A stretch of 8,003 nucleotides of DNA, from positions 1 through 8,003 of the forward strand of contig JADLDQ010000127.1 of NCBI GenBank assembly GCA_020846575.1, in the 5' to 3' direction. Source of the stretch: Burkholderiales bacterium. Lineage in GTDB: Bacteria; Pseudomonadota; Gammaproteobacteria; Burkholderiales; SG8-39. The notes beneath the pieces are model-generated. The model had not been told where the DNA came from. It saw only the letters and a program-made list of their open reading frames with translations, and made no database searches. Shown piece after piece: positions 1-4,728 of the stretch; positions within the stretch are counted from its first letter, which is position 1; every line of letters starts with the position of its first letter. Both the position numbers and the translations under genes were made by a program.

Positions 1-139
1 AGGGATAGGTGCCTTCCTCCACCTTGAGCACGCGCGCGTAGAACACCCCCGGCGGGGTGCCGTGCTCGGCCTTGCACGAGAGCTGGCAGGCGTAGCAGCC
101 GATGCAGCGCTTCAGGTCAATCACCATTCCCCATCTCAT
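1..139 (-). CDS. 4Fe-4S ferredoxin-type electron-transfer subunit (DmsB/PhsB-like), C-terminus beyond the window
   Basis: Only the first 46 codons are present; the gene runs off the left edge. The N-terminus reads MRWGMVIDLKRCIGC and contains one complete cluster-binding motif C12-x2-C15-x2-C18-x3-C22. This, plus the opening 'W-x-M-V-I-D-L-x-R-C-I-G-C', is typical of the four-cluster subunits that carry electrons to or from molybdopterin oxidoreductases (DmsB, PhsB, PsrB, transhydroxylase small subunit). The start ATG overlaps the TGA of the upstream Mo-enzyme gene as ATGA, a sign of translational coupling. A GGAGG lies 7 bases before the ATG, inside the end of the Mo-enzyme gene. No signal peptide is seen, as usual for this family. 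It is inferred to be the redox partner of the neighbouring catalytic subunit. Whether a membrane anchor of the NrfD or DmsC type follows cannot be seen. Confidence 0.9.
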   Translation of the reverse strand, partial: MRWGMVIDLKRCIGCYACQLSCKAEHGTPPGVFYARVLKVEEGTYP

Positions 140-2760
140 GATACGGCCTCCGCCTTGGTGACCTTCACGCGCACGCAAAGATCGAGGTTGAGATTGACCG
201 GGCTGACGTGCTCCCAGTCCAGGTCGAGCAGGGCGTTGAAGCCCACGCCCTTGCCCTTGGCGACCGGCATGCCGTCGCCCCAGTGCCCGGCGCAGGCCGC
301 GATGGCCAGGCCTTCCGGGTGGATCGCCTCGGTGAGGCGCACGCGCCCCTTCACCTTCTTGCCGCTCTCGGTCTCGATCCACACCAGGTCGCCGTCGGCG
401 AGATCCTTCTTGCGGCCGGCCTGCGCATGGATCGCCACCGTGTAGCTGAACGGGTCGAGCTTGGCCGCCTCGTCCAGCCACGGGTTCTCCAGCGTGTAGC
501 TGTTGGTGTGCACGGTGTCGCGGTAGTAGAAGGCGTACAGATCGAAGCCCGGCGCGGTACAGCAGTGCGAGCGGCAGGGGATGAAATCCGGCAGCGGCTG
601 GTAGAACTCGCGCCGGATCGGCAGCCCCCTCGGTTCGGCGATCGCGGCCACCTCCTCGCCGATGCCGAGCAGGAATTCCCAGTAGATCGGCACGCGCACG
701 TCGAGAAACGGCCGCCAGTACACCTCCTCGGGCTTCTTCTTCCACGTCATGACGCCGTGCTTCTTGAACCACGCGAGGCCATGCGCCTCGCCGAAGTGGC
801 ACTTGAGGTCGATGTCGCAGATCTCCTGGTAGCTGTAGCGCCGGTCACCCTCAAGACGGTAGGGCGCCTGGAGGTTGAGCGAGGCGTTCATCGCGGCATT
901 CACGTCGGCGCGCATGCCGATGCGGTCCGCGAGGTCGAGCAGCACCTCGTTGAAGCGCCGCTGCTCGCCCTCGGGCGGCAGCACCGGCTGGCGGATCGGC
1001 CAGCTCCAATCGCCCATGCCGGCGGGGTGCGCGAGGATGAAGGGCATCATGGAGCGCGAATCCCAGGACTGGAGGTAGCTGCAGTCCGGCAGCACGATGT
1101 CGGCGAAGTTCGAGGTCTCGGTGAGGTACAGGTCGAACGAGACCATGAACTTGTACTTCGCAAGCGAGGCCTCGACCGGCCTGCGGTTGGCGATCGAGAG
1201 CAGCAGGTTCGCGCCGAAGTTGATCAGCACCTCGGGACGGTACGGCAGATCGAACTTCTCCCACATCGCCTCGCGGTCGGTCGCATCGAGGAAAGGCGAG
1301 GTCATGCCGATAGAGAACAGGTCCTGCAGGCCCATCTTCTGCGGCATCCTCGGGCGCTCGGGCGGATAGGGGTAGTGGTAGCCCATCCAGGTGCCCACCG
1401 TCATCAGGCCGTCCGGACCGGCCTTTGGGAAGTAGCGCGGCCGCTGCGTCTCGGGGTGGCCGAGCGAGGCGGGCGCGAAACCGAGGCAGGCGCCGACCAC
1501 GTCGGCAGCCCCCACGAGCTGGTTGAGCAGGTCCACCGCGAAGAAGTTGTAGACCGAATTGATGTGTCCCTGGTTGCCGCGGAAGGCGACCGCGGCCACC
1601 GGCCGGTAGGGCAGGGTGACGCCCTCCACCACGATGGTGCTGCCGATGCGCGCCTCGGTCGCGAACTCCTTCGCCAGGCGACGGATATTCGCCGCGGGTA
1701 CGGTACACACGCTCTGCGCCCACTCCGGAGTGAACTTCTTCAAGTGCTCGCGCAGCAGAGCGAACGCCGGGCGGCACTTCACCCCGTTCGCCTCGAACTC
1801 CCCTTCCAGGGCCATGTTGGCGGCGGGCACGTCGCTGAAGGGCCGCGCCTCGCGCTTCTCGCCGTCCCAGACCAGGGGCCTGGGCGAGCCCGGCTCCAGC
1901 ACGTAGCGACCCTCCGGGCCGATGAGGTAAGGCGCGTTGGTCTTCGCCTGGAGATAGGGCGCGTCGTAGATGCGCAGCTCGTTCACCATCACCTGGCACA
2001 TCGCGAGCGCCAGCGCCGCATCGGTCCCGACCTTGAGCGGCACCCACTCCGTCGCCTTCGCCGCGGCGAAGTTGCAGAACGGGTCCACCACCACCACCTT
2101 CATCCCGCGCGCGCGCGCATCGGCCGCCAGGGCCATGTTGGAGTTGGAGGCGTGTCCCGCCCCGTGGCCCTTGGAGGCGCCGAAGTACATGGCGTAGTTG
2201 CAGTACTGGAAATCGGGGACGATGCTCCAGGAGGCGTGCATGATGCCGCTGATCAGGTGCGCCCCGTTTCCGCAGTGCAGGCCGCCGCCGGAGGTGGAGA
2301 TGTTGGGTGTGCCGAACGCGGCGCCGAAGGTCTGGAAGGGGATGCGGCTGGCGGTGACCGTGGTGGTGCGCTGGATGAGGAGCTTCCTCGGATCCTCGGC
2401 CCGTACCCGCTTGAGCACCGTCGCGATCTCCTCCAGCGCTTCTTCCCAGGTGATTTCCTTCCAGCCCGGATCTTCGTCGATGCCTTTTTTCGGATTGGTC
2501 CGACGCAGGGGTACGCGCAGCCGGTTGGGGTCGTAGTGGCACATCAGGCCGGAGACCCCCTTGCCGCACAGGCGTCCCTTGCCGATGCTGCTGTCGGGAT
2601 TGCCTTCGATCTTGACCACCACGCCATTCACGCGGTGGGCGAGGATCGAGCAGCTGCCGTAGCACAGTGCGCAGGAGGAGGGGATCCAGGCGTCCTCGGC
2701 TCGATCGTCCGCTCGCTTGTCCTGCACCTTGGCCAGGAAATCCGGGCTGGCAATGTTCAT
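136..2760 (-). CDS. Molybdopterin (bis-MGD) oxidoreductase, large catalytic subunit, [4Fe-4S], cytoplasmic type
   Basis: An 874-residue member of the DMSO reductase superfamily. The N-terminal cluster domain has C30-x2-C33-x3-C37 and C65, followed by K67, which in the family lies on the electron path to the pterin. The Mo-binding domain follows; GGGLHCGNGAH places Cys163 where cysteine-ligated members (PhsA/PsrA, acetylene hydratase) have the metal ligand. Later landmarks are 'SNFADIVLPDCSYLQSWD' and a C-terminal dinucleotide-binding domain from about residue 735 with 'DLADGDLVWIETESGKKVKGRV'. The N-terminus (MNIASPDFLAKVQDK) has no twin-arginine motif or hydrophobic stretch, so the protein should stay in the cytoplasm, as do acetylene hydratase and pyrogallol transhydroxylase, but unlike most respiratory relatives. 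The ATG is preceded by AAAGGA 6 bases upstream and lies 18 bp after the MoaD-like gene. The next gene overlaps its stop by 4 bp. Substrate and direction of reaction are unknown; I cannot assign it to a characterised clade by eye. Confidence 0.93.
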   Translation of the reverse strand: MNIASPDFLAKVQDKRADDRAEDAWIPSSCALCYGSCSILAHRVNGVVVKIEGNPDSSIGKGRLCGKGVSGLMCHYDPNRLRVPLRRTNPKKGIDEDPGWKEITWEEALEEIATVLKRVRAEDPRKLLIQRTTTVTASRIPFQTFGAAFGTPNISTSGGGLHCGNGAHLISGIMHASWSIVPDFQYCNYAMYFGASKGHGAGHASNSNMALAADARARGMKVVVVDPFCNFAAAKATEWVPLKVGTDAALALAMCQVMVNELRIYDAPYLQAKTNAPYLIGPEGRYVLEPGSPRPLVWDGEKREARPFSDVPAANMALEGEFEANGVKCRPAFALLREHLKKFTPEWAQSVCTVPAANIRRLAKEFATEARIGSTIVVEGVTLPYRPVAAVAFRGNQGHINSVYNFFAVDLLNQLVGAADVVGACLGFAPASLGHPETQRPRYFPKAGPDGLMTVGTWMGYHYPYPPERPRMPQKMGLQDLFSIGMTSPFLDATDREAMWEKFDLPYRPEVLINFGANLLLSIANRRPVEASLAKYKFMVSFDLYLTETSNFADIVLPDCSYLQSWDSRSMMPFILAHPAGMGDWSWPIRQPVLPPEGEQRRFNEVLLDLADRIGMRADVNAAMNASLNLQAPYRLEGDRRYSYQEICDIDLKCHFGEAHGLAWFKKHGVMTWKKKPEEVYWRPFLDVRVPIYWEFLLGIGEEVAAIAEPRGLPIRREFYQPLPDFIPCRSHCCTAPGFDLYAFYYRDTVHTNSYTLENPWLDEAAKLDPFSYTVAIHAQAGRKKDLADGDLVWIETESGKKVKGRVRLTEAIHPEGLAIAACAGHWGDGMPVAKGKGVGFNALLDLDWEHVSPVNLNLDLCVRVKVTKAEAVS

Positions 2761-2778
2761 CGGATGTCCTTTCCCGGA

Positions 2779-3159
2779 CTAGCCGCCTTCCGCGGCGGTG
2801 AGGATGATGACTTCCACCCGCGCCCGGGCGCCGGGCGCGCCGACGCGCGCATCGGGCGATTCGACCTGCACCCCGTCGGCAAAGGCTCGGCAATAGCGGT
2901 AGAGCCCGCCCTGCGGGGCGAGGAGGCGCTCGGCGAGTTCCGGTTCAAGGCGCCGGCCCAGTTCGGCGGCGAGCTCGCGCAGCGTCGGCGCAGCGGGGAA
3001 TTCGAGCCGGACGGGCATCGCCATCCCCGGGCCGCGCAGCATGCCGAAGAGCCACACTTCGATCTGCACCGGCCCCTCGCGCGTGCTCCCGCCCGGCTCG
3101 CACCGGGCAGCGATCCCGAACGGGTTGCCGCACACCACGGCATCCCAGCGCACCTCCAT
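2779..3159 (-). CDS. MoaD/ThiS-like ubiquitin-fold sulfur-carrier protein with N-terminal extension
   Basis: A 126-residue protein. From about residue 31 it reads VQIEVWLFGMLRGPG and continues through a helix rich in 'RELAAELGRRL' to the end 'VEVIILTAAEGG'. The beta-grasp pattern with a terminal Gly125-Gly126 is the signature of MoaD-type proteins. In these, the last glycine is adenylated and thiocarboxylated to supply sulfur for molybdopterin. The neighbours fit: an 18-bp gap separates it from a Mo-enzyme gene transcribed the same way. It is inferred to be a pathway-specific MoaD paralogue, perhaps for making or sulfurating the cofactor of this enzyme. The start at 3159 is chosen because of a strong GGAGG 6 bases upstream and because it lies downstream of the predicted transcription start. 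It adds about 30 residues with two cysteines before the normal fold. A GTG at 3069 would give a standard 96-residue protein but has a badly spaced ribosome site. Confidence 0.8.
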   Translation of the reverse strand: MEVRWDAVVCGNPFGIAARCEPGGSTREGPVQIEVWLFGMLRGPGMAMPVRLEFPAAPTLRELAAELGRRLEPELAERLLAPQGGLYRYCRAFADGVQVESPDARVGAPGARARVEVIILTAAEGG

Positions 3160-3165
3160 CCTTGG

Positions 3166-3170
3166 CCTCC
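3166..3170 (-). promoter_or_regulatory. Ribosome binding site of the MoaD-like gene
   Basis: GGAGG on the minus strand, 6 bases before the ATG at 3159. It decides the start. The longer in-frame ATG at 3207 has no such site and would lie upstream of the predicted transcription start. The family-length GTG at 3069 has only a poorly spaced G-rich stretch. Confidence 0.7.
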
Positions 3171-3207
3171 AGGGCGGGAAAACGCCGAAAAACGCAATAC
3201 GATCCAC

Positions 3208-3213
3208 AAATTA
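3208..3213 (-). promoter_or_regulatory. -10 element of the Mo-enzyme operon promoter
   Basis: TAATTT on the minus strand, in a GC-rich setting. Transcription would start near 3200-3201, leaving a leader of about 41 nt before the MoaD-like ATG. The FNR box centre (3241/3242) then falls about 41 bp upstream of the start. In the class II arrangement the activator overlaps the -35 region, which here shows no sigma-70 consensus of its own. Start position is inferred. Confidence 0.6.
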
Positions 3214-3233
3214 CGCCCGGCAAGCCGCTCTGG

Positions 3234-3249
3234 CTTGATCTGGATCAAG
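3234..3249. promoter_or_regulatory. Perfect FNR/Anr-type operator
   Basis: CTTGATCTGGATCAAG is a perfect 7-2-7 inverted repeat containing TTGAT-N4-ATCAA, the exact consensus for FNR, Anr and Dnr proteins. It lies 75 bp upstream of the MoaD-like start and is spaced from the TAATTT element as in FNR class II promoters. It implies that the Mo-enzyme operon is switched on under low oxygen (or by NO if a Dnr-type protein binds). The regulator encoded next door lacks the cluster cysteines of FNR and may not be the protein that binds here. Confidence 0.85.
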
Positions 3250-3410
3250 CGTCCAGGGAGGTTGCGGGCGAGGACGGAAGGTACGAAAGAGAGTTATTTC
3301 GAATTATTCTCGTTCTCGCCGCAGTGCCAGCGGCGGCGGTCAGTTCTTCCGCGGACTGCCTGTTTCCATGTGCTGCGCACCGGTCGCGCCGGGACCTATC
3401 AGGTTGATTC

Positions 3411-3431
3411 AAAAAGGGCCACAGCCCCTTT
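3411..3431 (-). terminator. Probable intrinsic terminator of the CRP-like regulator gene
   Basis: On the minus strand AAAGGG, a 7-nt loop and CCCTTT form a 6-bp stem that runs directly into five T residues. It begins about 100 bp after the regulator's stop and lies upstream of the Mo-operon promoter, so it would separate the two transcripts. The stem is short, hence moderate confidence. Confidence 0.45.
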
Positions 3432-3533
3432 CGAACCCCCATTCCCGGGGACGCAGGACGCGCGCATCGCTCGGACGAACCGCGCGCTGTCGCGAAAACC
3501 GGGCGCCGTCACGGGCGTCCTCGCATCACGCTG

Positions 3534-4226
3534 CTAGAGGAAGCAGTCGCTGTGCGCGAACAGCCGGTCGCGCAGCACGATGTCCGTGCCCCTCACCTCG
3601 ATCAGGCCGCGGCGCTCGAGGTCCTTCACCACCCGGGTGACCATCTCGCGCGAGGCACCGATCATCTTGGCGATGTCGATGCGCGACAGGTGCCCCGAGA
3701 CGATGCGCTCGCCCTCGACCATCTCGGACTCGTGCAGCAGCGCCTGGGCGACCCGGCCGTAGACATCGAGCAGCGCCAGGCTGCCGATGCGCGCATCGGC
3801 TTCGCGCAGCCGCTTCACCAGTCCGCGCGCCACCGTCATGGTGAGATCGAAGTTCGTCTCCAGCACGGCTTGGAGGTCCTGCTTGGCAAGCGTCAGCAGT
3901 TCGCACGCTTCGCGCGCGACCACGCTCGCGGAGCGCGGCTGTTCGTCGATCAGACCCATCTCGCCGAAGAAATCGCCCGGCCGCAGGATGGCGAGAATCA
4001 CCTCGCGGCCCTTTCCGTCCTGCACCACCACCTGCATGCGCCCCGACATGATGACGTAGAGCGAGCTGGTGGGTTCCCCGGCGCGGATGATGCGGGTGCC
4101 GCGCGGGAAGCTGCGCCGCTGGACCACGCCGGTGAGCAACGTGTACTGCGCCTGCGTGAGCATCGAGAACAGCGGCACGTTGCGCAGCAGGAGCTCGGAG
4201 ACGCGGGGCTGGAGGTGCGTGGTCAC
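3534..4226 (-). CDS. CRP/FNR-superfamily transcriptional regulator
   Basis: A 230-residue protein, normal length for the family. Residues about 10-125 form the cyclic-nucleotide-binding-like barrel, beginning LLLRNVPLFSML. The phosphate-cassette region GDFFGEMGLIDEQPRSA keeps the GE and R-S pair that bind cAMP phosphate in CRP. The dimer helix continues into 'IGSLALLDVYGRVAQALL', closely parallel to CRP. However, by eye-alignment the CRP residues Thr127/Ser128 that contact cAMP are Ala143/Asp144 here. The C-terminal winged helix has recognition helix 'GASREMVTR' (Arg193, Glu194, Thr197, Arg198). There are no N-terminal cluster cysteines, so it is not an oxygen-sensing FNR. The start is a GTG at 4226 without a clear ribosome site; it was chosen because the family fold begins directly after it. 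It is divergent from the zinc-ribbon gene and upstream of the Mo-enzyme operon, so it could control either. Its ligand is unknown. Confidence 0.9.
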   Translation of the reverse strand: MTTHLQPRVSELLLRNVPLFSMLTQAQYTLLTGVVQRRSFPRGTRIIRAGEPTSSLYVIMSGRMQVVVQDGKGREVILAILRPGDFFGEMGLIDEQPRSASVVAREACELLTLAKQDLQAVLETNFDLTMTVARGLVKRLREADARIGSLALLDVYGRVAQALLHESEMVEGERIVSGHLSRIDIAKMIGASREMVTRVVKDLERRGLIEVRGTDIVLRDRLFAHSDCFL

Positions 4227-4356
4227 GTTGGCCGGGGGCGCGCTGTTCGCGCGATTCTGACACGATTGCCGGCGGGCCGGAACGAGCGCCGCGAGTCCGG
4301 GACGAGCCTGCGAGCCGCGCGCACGGCCGGATCGTCAGAGTCCCGCAGCGAATCGT

Positions 4357-4370
4357 TTGATCTGCGGCAA
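4357..4370 (+). promoter_or_regulatory. Degenerate FNR-like site upstream of the zinc-ribbon gene
   Basis: TTGATCTGCGGCAA has a perfect left half (TTGAT) and 3 of 5 matches in the right half. Its centre is 41-42 bp before the start point expected from the TAAAAG hexamer at 4393-4398, nearly the same geometry as in the Mo-enzyme promoter. It lies in the region shared by the regulator gene and the zinc-ribbon gene and could act on either. A single half-site match can occur by chance. Confidence 0.35.
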
Positions 4371-4392
4371 GCGCCGCCGCCGCCGGCTCGGG

Positions 4393-4398
4393 TAAAAG
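4393..4398 (+). promoter_or_regulatory. Candidate -10 element for the zinc-ribbon gene
   Basis: TAAAAG is one of the few A-rich spots in a very GC-rich spacer and lies 67 bp upstream of the ATG at 4466. It has no consensus -35 at normal spacing. It would depend on an activator bound at 4357-4370 if that site is real. Confidence 0.3.
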
Positions 4399-4465
4399 TG
4401 GACGTGCAATCGAGGCGATGGAGCGCGACTCCTCCATTCGAGCAGCCGGCCAGCGGAGCGATGTC

Positions 4466-4627
4466 ATGCCGACCTATGAATACCGTTGCAGGGATTGCGA
4501 CCACCGGTTCGAGCTTGTCGAGCGCATGAGCGAGCACGAAAGGGCGCATCAGTGCCCGAAGTGCGGCAGCGACAAGGTCGAGCCCGTCATGGCGCAGTTC
4601 TTCGCCAAGACCTCGCGCAAGAGCTGA
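4466..4627 (+). CDS. FmdB-family small zinc-ribbon protein
   Basis: A 53-residue protein starting MPTYEYRCRDC, the hallmark opening of the FmdB/CxxC-CxxC zinc-ribbon family. The two knuckles are C8-x2-C11 and C30-x2-C33, with 'H-R-F-E' following the first and 'G-S-D-K-V' the second. A basic tail ends the protein (KTSRKS). GGAG lies 7 bases upstream of this ATG. An in-frame ATG at 4418 would add 16 residues that do not belong to the family and was not used. FmdB was first described as a putative regulator in a formamidase gene cluster; the general function of the family is poorly known. The gene stands alone between a divergent regulator and a convergent hydrolase, rather than in a longer co-directional operon. 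Confidence 0.88.
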   Translation: MPTYEYRCRDCDHRFELVERMSEHERAHQCPKCGSDKVEPVMAQFFAKTSRKS

Positions 4628-4656
4628 ACGGGGCCGGCGGCGCTCCCGGGCGCGCA

Positions 4657-4716
4657 GCGCCGAAGGCGCAAAGGCTGGTTGGCCGCCGCGCGGGCGGGCT
4701 ACGCCCCCCGGGGGCG
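4657..4716. terminator. GC-rich hairpins between convergent genes
   Basis: The 101-bp spacer between the zinc-ribbon stop (4627) and the hydrolase stop (4729) holds GCGCC-GAA-GGCGC (4657-4669) and CGCCCC-CCG-GGGGCG (4702-4716). Both are perfect stems with 3-nt loops. They sit where a two-way terminator would be expected, but neither is followed by a T-tract, so this may instead be a generic GC-rich intergenic element. Confidence 0.3.
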
Positions 4717-4728
4717 CGGCCCCGCGAC

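Noticed and set aside
851..2893. Open frame of 680 codons on the minus strand, out of frame with the Mo-enzyme gene
   Set aside because: It is an Arg/Pro/Gly-rich shadow of the well-supported Mo-enzyme reading frame.
2779..3207. Longer MoaD-like start at ATG 3207
   Set aside because: It lies upstream of the predicted transcription start and within the promoter, and has no ribosome site; ATG 3159 has GGAGG at good spacing.
3404..3412. TTGATTCAA as a possible FNR or FixK site
   Set aside because: The half-sites are separated by 1 bp, not the 4 or 6 bp needed for FNR or FixK dimers.
208..3537. A very long open frame on the plus strand (1109 codons) opposite the Mo-enzyme gene
   Set aside because: It runs antisense across the Mo-enzyme gene, the MoaD-like gene and the promoter region. 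Its product has biased Arg/Gly/His/Leu-rich composition and no family motifs, and it is explained by strong third-position GC bias.
3534..4226. Calling the regulator FNR
   Set aside because: The N-terminal cysteine cluster is absent and the recognition helix differs from the FNR pattern.
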